Below are positions 16,899 to 25,619 of a stretch of DNA of 64,000 nt, in pieces (the stretch's first letter is position 1; each line of letters begins with the position of its first letter). The notes beneath the pieces are model-generated. The model saw only the letters and a program-made list of their open reading frames with translations, ran no database searches and had not been told where the DNA came from. Origin of the DNA: Paenibacillus radicis (ex Gao et al. 2016) (GTDB lineage Bacteria > Bacillota > Bacilli > Paenibacillales > Paenibacillaceae); assembly GCF_014641555.1 (NCBI RefSeq), contig NZ_BMHY01000013.1, positions 61,495-125,494 on the forward strand. Reading direction: 5' to 3'. The position numbers were made by a program, and so were the translations under genes.

Positions 16899-17855
16899 AT
16901 GCAAGATGTAGTGCAGGAAGAACTGGCTTTGAGCTTGAAAGGTCGCGACTTTCTTATGCTGGTTGACTACACGCCGCAAGAAATTCGTTACCTGATCGAT
17001 CTGGCGATCGATTTGAAGCGGAAGCAAAAAGCAGGCGAGACGCATCATTTGCTGAAAGGCAAAACGCTGGGCATGATTTTTGAAAAATCGTCTACACGCA
17101 CGCGTGTATCGTTTGAGGTTGGCATTTATCAGCTGGGCGGCCAAGGGTTGTTCCTAAGCGGCAATGATCTGCAAATCGGACGCGGCGAGCCGATTCTGGA
17201 TACCGCGCAAGTGCTGTCCCGTTATCTGGACGGCATTATGATCCGTACGTTCGCTCACCGCAATGTGGTCGAGCTGGCCCGCGGCGCGACGGTTCCGGTT
17301 ATTAACGGTCTGACCGACCTTTCTCACCCTTGTCAGGCGCTTGCCGACTACCAGACGATTCTGGAGCACAAGGGCAAGCTGGAAGGGCTGAAGGTTGCTT
17401 ATGTCGGTGACGGCAACAACGTCGTTCATTCGCTTATGATGGGCGCGGCTAAGCTTGGCGTTAACATTTCGGTGGCGACGCCGGAAGGCTATGAGCCGGA
17501 TGCGGACATGATTCAGCAATCGAAGGAGCATGCTGCCGAGACGGGCGCGACGATTCACATCTGCCGTGATCCGAAGGAAGCCGTTGCGGATGCCGATATC
17601 ATCTACTCCGACGTATGGGCAAGCATGGGGCAAGAAGCGGAGCAAAAAGAGCGCGAGCTTGCTTTTGCTAACTACCAAGTGAATGAAGAGCTGATGAAAT
17701 ATGCGAACAAAGATTATATGTTCATGCACTGCCTCCCGGCGCATCGCGGCGAAGAAGTGAGCGAGGGCGTTATCGACGGCAAGCATTCCATTATATTTGA
17801 CCAGGCGGAGAACCGTCTGCATGCGCAAAAAGCGATCATGGCAGCAATTATGTAA
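16899..17855 (+). CDS. argF: Ornithine carbamoyltransferase
   Basis: 318 residues; makes citrulline from ornithine and carbamoyl phosphate. Carbamoyl phosphate motif EKSSTRTRVSFE (about 63-74), HPCQALADYQ (carbamoyl/ornithine), and the ornithine-side HCLPAHRGEEV near the C-terminus identify it as an OTCase rather than an aspartate transcarbamylase. GAGGAGGAAC precedes ATG 16899. No carAB is present in the window, so carbamoyl phosphate comes from elsewhere. Fifth gene of the arg cluster. Confidence 0.95.
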   Translation: MQDVVQEELALSLKGRDFLMLVDYTPQEIRYLIDLAIDLKRKQKAGETHHLLKGKTLGMIFEKSSTRTRVSFEVGIYQLGGQGLFLSGNDLQIGRGEPILDTAQVLSRYLDGIMIRTFAHRNVVELARGATVPVINGLTDLSHPCQALADYQTILEHKGKLEGLKVAYVGDGNNVVHSLMMGAAKLGVNISVATPEGYEPDADMIQQSKEHAAETGATIHICRDPKEAVADADIIYSDVWASMGQEAEQKERELAFANYQVNEELMKYANKDYMFMHCLPAHRGEEVSEGVIDGKHSIIFDQAENRLHAQKAIMAAIM

Positions 17856-17894
17856 TCCAGTTTTATATTACAATTAAGGGGTGCAACCAAGCTC

Positions 17895-19130
17895 ATGGCA
17901 AAAGAAAAAATCGTATTAGCCTATTCCGGCGGACTGGATACGTCCGTTATCTTGAAATGGTTGAAAGAGACGTATGATGCGGAAATTATCGCATTCACGG
18001 CTGATATCGGCCAAAAGGAAGAATTGGACGGTCTGGAAGCAAAAGCGCTGGCAACAGGCGCTTCGAAAGTATATATCGACGATTTGCGCGATGAGTTCGC
18101 TAGCGATTTCATCTATCCGATGTTCCAATCGGGCGCTCTATATGAAGGACAATATCTGCTCGGTACATCGATCGCTCGTCCGCTGATCGCGAAACGCATG
18201 GTCGAGATCGCTCGTGCAGAAGGCGCTACGGCAATCGCACACGGCGCAACGGGCAAAGGCAATGACCAAGTCCGTTTTGAGCTGAATGCAGCTGCACTGG
18301 CCCCGGACATTAAAGTTATCGCTCCTTGGCGTGAAGAAGCGTTCCGCGACCAATTCCCTGGACGTGCGGAAATGATCGCTTACGCGGAACAACACGGTAT
18401 TCCGGTAACGGCTTCGGCTGCTAAGCCATATTCCACAGACCGCAACCTGCTGCACATCAGCTTCGAGAGCGGCATGCTGGAAGATCCTTGGTTCGACCCA
18501 AGCTCCGAAGAGAACGAAAGCATGTACGTGCTGAGTGTTTCGCCTGAGCGCGCTCCTGACCAAGCAGAATATGTAGAGCTTACGTTTGAAGCCGGCAATT
18601 GTACGGCGGTGAACGGCGAGCAGCTTAGCCCGCTTGGCGTTATGGATAAGCTGAACGAACTGGGCGGCAAGCATGGCATCGGCCGTGTTGATATGGTCGA
18701 GAACCGTTTTGTCGGCATGAAGAGCCGCGGCGTATATGAAACGCCGGGCGGTACGATTTTGTTCTCCGCACATCGCAAAATGGAGTCCCTTACGATGGAC
18801 CGTGAAGTAATGAACCTGCGTGATTCGCTGCTGGCGAAATACAGCCAGCTCGTATACAACGGCTTCTGGTTCGCACCTGAGCGTATTGCACTGCAAGCGC
18901 TCGTATCGGAATCGCAGAAGAACGTTACAGGCGTCGTTCGCTTGAAGCTGTACAAAGGCAACGTCATCGGCGCAGGCGTGAAGAGCCCTGTGAGTCTGTA
19001 CAACCCGGACATCGCTACAATGGAAGCTGATCCTTCGCAAGCTTACGATCAAGGCGATGCAACCGGCTTTATCCGTCTGAACGCTTTGCGTCTGAAAGTA
19101 TCTTCCGGCGTACAGCAAAACAATAAATAA
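17895..19130 (+). CDS. argG: Argininosuccinate synthase
   Basis: 411 residues; ATP-dependent joining of citrulline and aspartate. The N-terminal PP-loop is AYSGGLDTSV (9-18), followed by the HGATGKGNDQVRFE citrulline/aspartate motif and the family-specific YSTDRNLLHISFE. Length is normal. AAGGGG at 17876-17881 is a somewhat distant ribosome binding site for ATG 17895. 39 bp after argF, so cotranscribed. The 98-bp gap to argH holds a strong hairpin. Confidence 0.96.
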   Translation: MAKEKIVLAYSGGLDTSVILKWLKETYDAEIIAFTADIGQKEELDGLEAKALATGASKVYIDDLRDEFASDFIYPMFQSGALYEGQYLLGTSIARPLIAKRMVEIARAEGATAIAHGATGKGNDQVRFELNAAALAPDIKVIAPWREEAFRDQFPGRAEMIAYAEQHGIPVTASAAKPYSTDRNLLHISFESGMLEDPWFDPSSEENESMYVLSVSPERAPDQAEYVELTFEAGNCTAVNGEQLSPLGVMDKLNELGGKHGIGRVDMVENRFVGMKSRGVYETPGGTILFSAHRKMESLTMDREVMNLRDSLLAKYSQLVYNGFWFAPERIALQALVSESQKNVTGVVRLKLYKGNVIGAGVKSPVSLYNPDIATMEADPSQAYDQGDATGFIRLNALRLKVSSGVQQNNK

Positions 19131-19148
19131 TAATCCGGATCAAATTGG

Positions 19149-19193
19149 GATAGGTCGCTGTATGTTCGCTTTGCGCGGAGACAGCGGCCTATC
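19149..19193 (+). other. Intercistronic hairpin between argG and argH
   Basis: 13-bp stem (19149-19161 with 19181-19193, one G-U pair) and a 19-nt loop; no T-run follows, so it is more likely an mRNA stabiliser/processing site or partial terminator than a full stop. Confidence 0.6.
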
Positions 19194-19228
19194 CGCACGC
19201 TTGCATCCGTAAGGGAGTGTACGAGCCA

Positions 19229-20644
19229 GTGAGCAAACTATGGGGCGGACGGTTCACGAAAAAGACCGACCAATTAGTAGAGGAATATACGGCATCGATT
19301 ACGTTTGACAAAGAATTGGCCGAAGAGGACATTCAAGGCAGTCTGGCACATGTCACAATGCTGGGCAAACAAGGCATCCTGCCTGCTGATGACGTAGAGA
19401 CGATTAAAGACGGCCTTCACCGCGTGCTGCAGAAGATCAAGCGCGGCGATCTGGAATTCTCCATCTCCGACGAAGATATTCATATGAATATTGAGAAAAC
19501 GCTGATTGACGACGTAGGTCCGGTTGGCGGCAAGCTGCATACAGGCCGGAGCCGCAACGATCAGGTAGCGACCGATATGCATTTGTATTTGCGCAAGCGC
19601 GTCGTCGAGTTTGTTGACCTGCTGCAAAAGCTGCAAGCGGCGCTTATTGAGCAGGCGAAAGCCAATATCGATACAATTGTTCCAGGCTATACGCATTTGC
19701 AGCGGGCGCAGCCGATCCTGTTCGCTCATCATCTGATGGCTTACGTATCGATGTTCGGCCGTGACTTGGAGCGTCTGCAGGACAGCTACAAGCGGATCAA
19801 TGTATTGCCGCTCGGAGCGGGTGCATTGGCGGGAACGACGTTCCCGATCGATCGCCATTTTGTAGCCAGCCAGCTGAAATTCGACCGCGTGTACGAGAAC
19901 AGCCTGGATGCAGTCAGCGACCGCGATTTCATTCTGGAATTCCTGTCCCACGCTTCGATCATCATGATGCATCTGTCGCGTCTTAGCGAAGAGCTTATCT
20001 TGTGGTCGAGCACAGAATTCCGCTTCGTCGAGCTGGACGATGCCTTCTGCACAGGCAGCAGCATTATGCCGCAAAAGAAAAATCCGGACGTGCCGGAGCT
20101 CGTTCGCGGCAAAACAGGCCGTGTCTACGGCAACCTCGTTGGCTTGCTGACGGTGCTGAAGTCGCTTCCGCTTGCCTACAACAAGGACATGCAGGAAGAC
20201 AAAGAAGGCATGTTCGATACGGTAAAAACGATGCAGGGTGCATTGCAGCTGTTCACACCGATGATCGCAACGATGAAGGTCAACAAGGACCGGATGCGCC
20301 AAGCGGTCAACCAAGACTTCTCCAATGCGACGGATATTGCAGACTTCCTCGTTGGCAAAGGGCTTCCTTTCCGTCAAGCGCATGAAGTTATCGGTAAGAC
20401 GGTGCTTTATTGCATCGAGCAAAACAAATACCTGCTCGATCTTACGCTGGAAGAGTTCAAACAATTCTCGACGTTGTTCGATGACCGCATTTATGCGGTT
20501 CTCCAGCCGGAGCAAGTCGTTGATGCCCGCAACGTATACGGCGGAACGGCGAAGGTGCAGGTACAAGGCGCGATTGAACGCGCAGAGCAAAACCTTGCCG
20601 ATGCTGCCGCTTGGGTAACGGAATACGCGGAGCGCAGCCAGTAA
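19229..20644 (+). CDS. argH: Argininosuccinate lyase
   Basis: 471 residues; last step, splitting argininosuccinate into arginine and fumarate. Signature GSSIMPQKKNPD carries the catalytic serine of the fumarase/aspartase superfamily; HTGRSRNDQVATDM and TVVPGYTHLQRAQP-like motifs (IVPGYTHLQRAQP) are also present. Start GTG 19229 gives MSKLWGGRFTK, the usual N-terminus, 11 bp after AAGGGAG; GTG 19217 overlaps that site. The last gene of the cluster, followed by a strong terminator. Confidence 0.95.
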   Translation: MSKLWGGRFTKKTDQLVEEYTASITFDKELAEEDIQGSLAHVTMLGKQGILPADDVETIKDGLHRVLQKIKRGDLEFSISDEDIHMNIEKTLIDDVGPVGGKLHTGRSRNDQVATDMHLYLRKRVVEFVDLLQKLQAALIEQAKANIDTIVPGYTHLQRAQPILFAHHLMAYVSMFGRDLERLQDSYKRINVLPLGAGALAGTTFPIDRHFVASQLKFDRVYENSLDAVSDRDFILEFLSHASIIMMHLSRLSEELILWSSTEFRFVELDDAFCTGSSIMPQKKNPDVPELVRGKTGRVYGNLVGLLTVLKSLPLAYNKDMQEDKEGMFDTVKTMQGALQLFTPMIATMKVNKDRMRQAVNQDFSNATDIADFLVGKGLPFRQAHEVIGKTVLYCIEQNKYLLDLTLEEFKQFSTLFDDRIYAVLQPEQVVDARNVYGGTAKVQVQGAIERAEQNLADAAAWVTEYAERSQ

Positions 20645-20660
20645 TTCAAATAGAATGGGA

Positions 20661-20709
20661 AATAACCTCAAGGAGTCGGTTGCGACTGACATCTTGAGGT
20701 TATTTTTAT
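20661..20709 (+). terminator. Rho-independent terminator of the arg cluster
   Basis: Perfect 12-bp stem (20661-20672 with 20693-20704) followed by a T-rich tract. It also lies just past the stop of the convergent dehydrogenase gene, but the T-run favours the plus strand. Confidence 0.9.
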
Positions 20710-20710
20710 T

Positions 20711-21553
20711 TTATCCGCGCAGCAGTGACTCCGCTCCGTCGATATAGACGGTTGTCCCGGTAATATGACTCGATTCATCGGATGCTAGGAAAAGAGCGAG
20801 ATTCGCCACCTGCACTGGACTGCCCGGCGCTTTTTCAAGCGGATGATTGCCCTCCGGGTATTCCACCGGTATGGTGACCTCCTCAAGCTCCGGCGTCTTT
20901 TCCGTACTTTGGCCGATATTCGTATCAATTGCACCGGGACAAATCGCATTGACGCGGATGCGGTAGTCTGCGAGCTCCAGCGCGGCCATCTGGGCGAAAG
21001 CCGTCTCCGCTGCTTTGGAGCTGCTGTATGCGCTGAAGCCGATGTTGGAAAATACACGGTTTCCGTTAATAGAGCTTGTGATGATCATACTGCCGCCCTT
21101 TTCTTTCATCAGCGGAATCGCATATTTAACGGTGAGGAAAGTACCGGTCAGATTCGTACCAATTGTCTGGCTCCAGTCGGTCAGTTCCATATGCTCGATA
21201 GGCGTAATAACGCCGTTGATGCCGGCATTGGCGAAGACGCTGTCCAATCGGCCAAAGGCCTCATGCGCTTGTTCGAACGCGGTAGAGACTTGTTCCTTGC
21301 AGGAAATATCGGTTTCAATAGGCAGGCAGCGCACACCATAATGCTCAGCAAGCGCATTTACACCGGCAAGCGCGTCGCTCTGCAGGTCGAGAAGCACCAA
21401 ATCGGCTCCTTCCTGTGCGAAACGAATCGCGGTTGCCCGGCCGATCCCAGAGGCTGCGCCGGTGATAAGTGCCGTTGTCCCTTGCAGTCTTTTTGGGGCG
21501 GAAAGGCTAGAGTCTGCGGCTGTATGGTTGAGTTCACGAAATTCATTAGACAT
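20711..21553 (-). CDS. Short-chain dehydrogenase/reductase (SDR)
   Basis: 280-residue classical SDR. NAD(P)-binding TGAASGIGRA is at 31-40, the NAG motif is FANAGING, the catalytic tyrosine and lysine are in YSSSK, with the serine in ITSSINGN. ALVLLDLQS-like DLVLLDLQSDA after beta-2 ends with an acidic residue, which favours NAD(H) over NADP(H). The C-terminus TGTTVYIDGAESLL is typical. The substrate cannot be read from the sequence; sugar, polyol and 3-oxoacyl substrates are all possible. It is convergent with argH and divergent from the two-component genes; GAGGCTC near 21562 is the ribosome binding site on the minus strand. Confidence 0.85.
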   Translation of the reverse strand: MSNEFRELNHTAADSSLSAPKRLQGTTALITGAASGIGRATAIRFAQEGADLVLLDLQSDALAGVNALAEHYGVRCLPIETDISCKEQVSTAFEQAHEAFGRLDSVFANAGINGVITPIEHMELTDWSQTIGTNLTGTFLTVKYAIPLMKEKGGSMIITSSINGNRVFSNIGFSAYSSSKAAETAFAQMAALELADYRIRVNAICPGAIDTNIGQSTEKTPELEEVTIPVEYPEGNHPLEKAPGSPVQVANLALFLASDESSHITGTTVYIDGAESLLRG

Positions 21554-21683
21554 GTGGAAGAGCCTCCTTATCCAAATTTAAGTTTTGTACTTGGTATTAT
21601 CCTAAAATAGAGCATTCTAAACACATGATCTTGCTTACCGCAGAGAATGCTCAAGGCTGGGCGCTATACATAAGAGGCGATTT

Positions 21684-21711
21684 GTTTACAAGTTGGAAAC
21701 AAGTTGGAGAT
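21684..21711 (+). promoter_or_regulatory. Direct-repeat array upstream of the response regulator gene
   Basis: Three hexamers GTTTAC (21684), GGAAAC (21695) and GGAGAT (21706) recur at exactly 11-bp intervals, one helical turn. Such repeats are how OmpR/PhoB-type regulators bind. TATATT (21720-21725) or TAAAAT (21733-21738) downstream could be the -10. A matching array lies before the lipoprotein gene. Confidence 0.5.
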
Positions 21712-21782
21712 GGTTCGCATATATTCTTTGTTTAAAATAGGAACCATATGGTTATTTAATGGATGAATAGAGAAAGCGTGGT

Positions 21783-22487
21783 GTGGCTAGGGTGGAGCAT
21801 CGGCTGCTGGTGGTGGACGACGAGGCAAGCATTGTGAACGCAATCGCCTATGCCTTTCGGCGGGAAGGTTATATCGTGGAGACAGCGTACGACGGGGAAG
21901 AGGCGCTTGCCAAGGCAGCGTCCTTCCGGCCGCATGTTATCGTGCTGGACGTGATGATGCCCCGGATGAATGGCTACGACGTCTGCCGCCGGCTGGAGAA
22001 CCGTAAAGGCATCGGGATCATTTTGCTAACGGTTAAAAACGACATCGTCGATAAGGTGCTTGGTTTGGAGCTTGGAGCCGATGATTATATGACCAAGCCG
22101 TTTGATCTGCGCGAGCTGACGGCGAGAGTGAAGGCGCTGGCGAGGCGGGTGGAGAAGAGCGCGGCGGAAGAGCCGGAGAAAGCGGCGTTCATTGAGCTGG
22201 GCGGGGTGAAAATCGGCGTTCTGCAGCGTACGCTGCATGCGCATGGTGAATTGGTCGAGCTGACGCCAAAGGAATTTGATCTCGCTGTGCTGCTGCTTGG
22301 GCATCCCGAACGTGTCTACACGCGCGAGGAGCTGTTAGAGCTCGTATGGGGCATGGAGTATGCGGGAGGAACGAGGACCGTCGATATCCATATCCAGCGG
22401 CTCCGCAAAAAGCTCGGCGACCAGCAGCAGTTGCTGCTCCAGACGGTTTATGGCATTGGCTATAAAGCATCGGGAGATCGGGCATGA
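21783..22487 (+). CDS. OmpR/PhoB-family response regulator
   Basis: 234 residues: receiver domain 1-120 with acidic pocket VDDE (11-14), phosphoacceptor D56 in VIVLDVMMPRMNG and the lysine in DYMTKPFDLREL; C-terminal winged helix (about 145-232) with ELTPKEFDLAVLLL and RTVDIHIQRLRKKLG as the recognition part. Start GTG 21783 is chosen; GTG 21792 is a possible alternative, and the ribosome binding site is poor. It overlaps the histidine kinase gene by 4 bp (ATGA). The upstream 11-bp-spaced repeats suggest autoregulation. Stimulus unknown. Confidence 0.9.
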   Translation: MARVEHRLLVVDDEASIVNAIAYAFRREGYIVETAYDGEEALAKAASFRPHVIVLDVMMPRMNGYDVCRRLENRKGIGIILLTVKNDIVDKVLGLELGADDYMTKPFDLRELTARVKALARRVEKSAAEEPEKAAFIELGGVKIGVLQRTLHAHGELVELTPKEFDLAVLLLGHPERVYTREELLELVWGMEYAGGTRTVDIHIQRLRKKLGDQQQLLLQTVYGIGYKASGDRA

Positions 22488-23962
22488 GATTTCGATTTAG
22501 CCTTAAGCTGAAAATGAGTCTAGTGCTAGGCATCCTGTTAATTTTGACCGTTGCTGTGCTAAGCGGGCTTGTGCTGCGGGGCATCACGCAAAATCAGCAG
22601 CAGCGGATGGAAGAGGTGTTGGCGAAGCAGAGCCAGGTGGCGGCTCAATATGTCCGGCAAAATTACGTTACCGGCGAGGAACGGCTGCCGGCAGCGACGT
22701 TTATGTCGCAAAACGGCAAACGGCTGTCACTTTACCTTGCGATGCTCAGCGGCTTGCCGACAGCGCTTTATGACGCCAGCGGCAAGGAGACAGGAAGCTC
22801 CCTAACGACGCCGGGTTCGCCCGACTATAGTGATACGTTGGGTTATGCGTTGAAGGGGAGTATTGCTTATCAGACGGCTGGCGATTCCGTTGTTTATTTT
22901 GCCCCCATTCGAAGTGATGAAGGCATGTTGGGTGTCATCCGGCTGCACTACTCTACGGGCGGCGATCTTCACTTTGTGAAGGAGATTCGCGATTTATTCC
23001 GCACGGCAGGGCTAGTTGTGCTCGTTGCCAGCTTTTTGATCGGATACGGCTACTTTTACCGGCTTGCCGCCGTCATTTCCAAGCTGCGCCGCGCATCAAG
23101 GGAGATTCGAGAAGGGCATTTTCTGAAGCGGCCGCCGGTGCGCCGGCGTGATGAGCTTGGCGATTTGGGCAATGACATTTACTATATGAGCGGCTCGATC
23201 GAGGCCAATATCGCGGGAATGCAAGAGGAGCAGCGAAAGCTGGAGTTGGCGATTCGGAAGCTTCAGGAATTGGAGCGCCAGCAAAAGCAGTTTATCGGCA
23301 ACATCAGCCATGAATTTAAAACGCCGTTAACCGCGATTCGCGCCTATATCGATTTATTGAGTATGTACCGTGACGATCCGAAGCTGACGGAGGAAGCGAT
23401 CGGCAGCATGGGCAAGGAATCAGAGCGGCTGTATGAGATGGTGGATAAGGTGCTGCATCTGGCGGAGCTGGAGAAATATGATTTTGAACATCAGGCGGAG
23501 GCGGTTGCGCTGGATGAACTGCTGCTCGACCTGTCGGGGCGAATGCGCGGCAAGGCTGCGAAATTCGATTTGACGATTGAGACAAAACTTAAACCGTCGG
23601 TTGTATGGGCGGACCGCGAGAACCTGATTCATATTTTCGTCAATCTGCTGGACAACGCCATCAAATATAATTTGCCGGGCGGACGAATCGTCATTCGTAC
23701 AGAAGCGAGCGATGCTGGCCAGGTAATCGTATCGGTCGAGGATACAGGCATCGGCATTCCGGCGGAAGCGCAGGATAAAATTTTTGAGCCGTTCTTCACG
23801 GTAAACAAGGATCGTGCCCGGAGGTCGGGCGGTACGGGACTGGGATTGTCTCTTGTGAAGCAATTGACGGAGGCGCAGGGCGGGACAATCGAGCTGTTTC
23901 CGGCTGTGAAAGGCGGAACCGTGTTTCGCATTACATTTCCAATGTTTCGGAATGAGGCATGA
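22484..23962 (+). CDS. Membrane sensor histidine kinase
   Basis: 492 residues. TM1 about 10-30, an extracytoplasmic sensor of about 140 residues, TM2 about 168-190, HAMP (about 192-243), HisKA with phosphoacceptor histidine in GNISHEFKTPLTAIR, then HATPase: N-box NLLDNAIKYN, G1 EDTGIGIP, F-box EPFFTV, G2 SGGTGLGLSLV. Domain order is that of a typical periplasmic-type sensing kinase. Translationally coupled to the regulator. The beta-propeller lipoprotein 108 bp downstream may be an accessory sensor or a target; this is inference from position and shared repeats. Confidence 0.9.
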   Translation: MRFRFSLKLKMSLVLGILLILTVAVLSGLVLRGITQNQQQRMEEVLAKQSQVAAQYVRQNYVTGEERLPAATFMSQNGKRLSLYLAMLSGLPTALYDASGKETGSSLTTPGSPDYSDTLGYALKGSIAYQTAGDSVVYFAPIRSDEGMLGVIRLHYSTGGDLHFVKEIRDLFRTAGLVVLVASFLIGYGYFYRLAAVISKLRRASREIREGHFLKRPPVRRRDELGDLGNDIYYMSGSIEANIAGMQEEQRKLELAIRKLQELERQQKQFIGNISHEFKTPLTAIRAYIDLLSMYRDDPKLTEEAIGSMGKESERLYEMVDKVLHLAELEKYDFEHQAEAVALDELLLDLSGRMRGKAAKFDLTIETKLKPSVVWADRENLIHIFVNLLDNAIKYNLPGGRIVIRTEASDAGQVIVSVEDTGIGIPAEAQDKIFEPFFTVNKDRARRSGGTGLGLSLVKQLTEAQGGTIELFPAVKGGTVFRITFPMFRNEA

Positions 23963-23984
23963 CGATGCAATTGTTTTACACGGT

Positions 23985-24022
23985 TGAAACATATCGGAAA
24001 CAACTGGAGACGGTGACGAAAC
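23985..24022 (+). promoter_or_regulatory. Direct-repeat array upstream of the lipoprotein gene
   Basis: Four hexamers TGAAAC (23985), GGAAAC (23996), GGAGAC (24006) and CGAAAC (24017) at 11, 10 and 11-bp intervals. The stretch GGAAACAA-N-TGGAGA is nearly identical to that at 21695-21710 before the regulator gene. TACGAT (24033-24038) could be the -10. Confidence 0.5.
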
Positions 24023-24070
24023 ATCGGTTGTGTACGATACAGCTATACCGATGAGAGGGGCCTTAATATA

Positions 24071-25186
24071 ATGAAATCAAATCGAAAAAGAAACAGCAAA
24101 TGGATAGCAGGAACCGTGGTGCTTGGCTGCTTTGTCATGCTGGCGACTGCTTGCTCCAGCGGAACCGGCAAAGAGCTTGGAGGACCAGGGGGACGCGAGA
24201 CGGTCAACAAACCGGACAAGACGATTACCGTTATTAACGAGCCCGTGCAGAAAAACGTGAAGCTGACGGTTAGCGGCATCACAACGATCGACAATGCGCG
24301 CGGCATGAATTTTATCGGTGACGGCAAGCTGATCATTAGCCGTCCGAACAAGGATGTCGAGCCGATCCAGGGTGAAGGGGAAAAGGTTCAACCTAACAAT
24401 ATCTACTTGTACGACCTGCAGACGAAGAAAGCTGAAGCGCTTGCTCCAGCCTCGGAAAATCAAGGGTTCTCGGAAGTGTCGCCGGACGGCAAATATCTGT
24501 TCTACAAAATGACGGAGGAAGCTACCGCGTTTGGTCGTATACTGAACCTGGAGACGAAGCAGTCGGTCATGCTCGGCAAAGAGCCGATTGATCTGAGCTC
24601 TGGACAGTGGATCGATAACAGTCATGTTTTCTTCACGACACTGTCAGGCAAAATGATCGTAGCGGACACGGACGGCAATCTGAAGACGATCGCGCAGGCG
24701 AACGGATATATTTTCACAGCGGCGATGGGTAATGACGGCATCTATTATGTGACAGGCGACCGGATGGAGCTCTACTTCCAGTCACTGGAGGAAGGAACGA
24801 AACCGGAAAAGATCGCCGAGGGTGTGGAGTGGATTATCCCTTCCCCGGATCTGAAGCAGCTGGCAATGGTGAAAAAGACGTCGGAGACCGTGCGAGAGCT
24901 GTCGGTTGTGGATCAGAAGGGGAAAACGCTGCTCAAAATTACAAAGGGCACGCAAATTTTCGGAACGCGCTGGTCGCCGGATGGCACGAAGCTGGCCTAC
25001 AGCCTGACTTCTGAAAATAGCGGAGACAACGGGATTTTTGTAGCAGATGCGTTGACAGGGGAAACAACTTCGGTGCTAGTCGAGCAAGCGGCTGACACAC
25101 TGAATTGGGACGCAACCGGCACCAAGCTGGTCACATCCACGTATAAAGAAGACCAATTCAGAACGTCGATCATTTCATTGAACTAA
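24071..25186 (+). CDS. Lipoprotein with TolB/WD40-like beta-propeller
   Basis: 371 residues. Signal peptide with basic start and lipobox LATAC (C28), so it should be anchored outside the membrane. The rest consists of repeated four-strand blades with motifs such as EVSPDGKYLFYKM, PSPDLKQLAMVKK and TRWSPDGTKLAYSL, i.e. DPP6/TolB-like propeller repeats. No catalytic triad is visible, so it is more likely a binding or signalling protein than a peptidase. It follows the two-component genes and shares their operator-like repeats. Specific function unknown. Confidence 0.8.
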   Translation: MKSNRKRNSKWIAGTVVLGCFVMLATACSSGTGKELGGPGGRETVNKPDKTITVINEPVQKNVKLTVSGITTIDNARGMNFIGDGKLIISRPNKDVEPIQGEGEKVQPNNIYLYDLQTKKAEALAPASENQGFSEVSPDGKYLFYKMTEEATAFGRILNLETKQSVMLGKEPIDLSSGQWIDNSHVFFTTLSGKMIVADTDGNLKTIAQANGYIFTAAMGNDGIYYVTGDRMELYFQSLEEGTKPEKIAEGVEWIIPSPDLKQLAMVKKTSETVRELSVVDQKGKTLLKITKGTQIFGTRWSPDGTKLAYSLTSENSGDNGIFVADALTGETTSVLVEQAADTLNWDATGTKLVTSTYKEDQFRTSIISLN

Positions 25187-25274
25187 TTTCAAGCAATAAT
25201 GAACTATTTCCATGCAGTAATTGTCTAACAAAGGGAGCCAGACGAATCCAATCAAACATTTGTAGAGAGGCGGG

Positions 25275-25526
25275 GTGAAGGAAATGGATAAAACGCAGCG
25301 AATCAAGCGTCTGAGAGAAGTGGAAGAGATCTGCTACAGGTTATGCTATGCATTGCTCGATAGCGAAGTATTGGCACATGGTGCGGCTAAAGAGGCGTTG
25401 TGCCGGCTTTGGCGCGACGATCGGTTTTTCGAAGGCGAGGCTGATCAGACGAAGCTCTTGAGACGCCATGCATCCGCTGCGTGTTTATCCTTTTTCAAAC
25501 GGGCTAAAACCCACACCATCGCTTAA
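25275..25526 (+). CDS. Small protein resembling sigma-70 region 2 only
   Basis: 83 residues (from GTG 25275; ATG 25284 is an alternative). The segment EEICYRLCYALLDSEVLAH followed by AAKEALCRLWRDDRFF has the helix pattern of the core-binding part of ECF sigma factors (EPLYRLAYRLL..DAEDALQEAFLRLWR-like), but there is no -10-recognition helix of usual length and no region 4. Whether it binds RNA polymerase is unknown. A ribosome binding site (AGAGAGG) and a terminator at 25544 support expression as a separate gene. It may be a degenerate sigma factor or an unrelated helical protein. Confidence 0.55.
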   Translation: MKEMDKTQRIKRLREVEEICYRLCYALLDSEVLAHGAAKEALCRLWRDDRFFEGEADQTKLLRRHASAACLSFFKRAKTHTIA

Positions 25527-25543
25527 GCTCGTTTTATGCAGAG

Positions 25544-25582
25544 CGGCCCCTTTCGGAAACGGAAGGGGCCGTTCTTGTTTGT
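25544..25582 (+). terminator. Terminator after the small sigma-like gene
   Basis: 9-bp GC-rich stem (25544-25552 with 25563-25571), then TTCTTGTTT. Confidence 0.75.
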
Positions 25583-25619
25583 GCTGCGCTTGAATGGAGC
25601 GGGTGGGGGCCAAAGCCTA

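Noticed and set aside
24071..25186. Prolyl oligopeptidase-type enzyme
   Set aside because: Only propeller blades are visible; no alpha/beta-hydrolase domain or catalytic triad follows.
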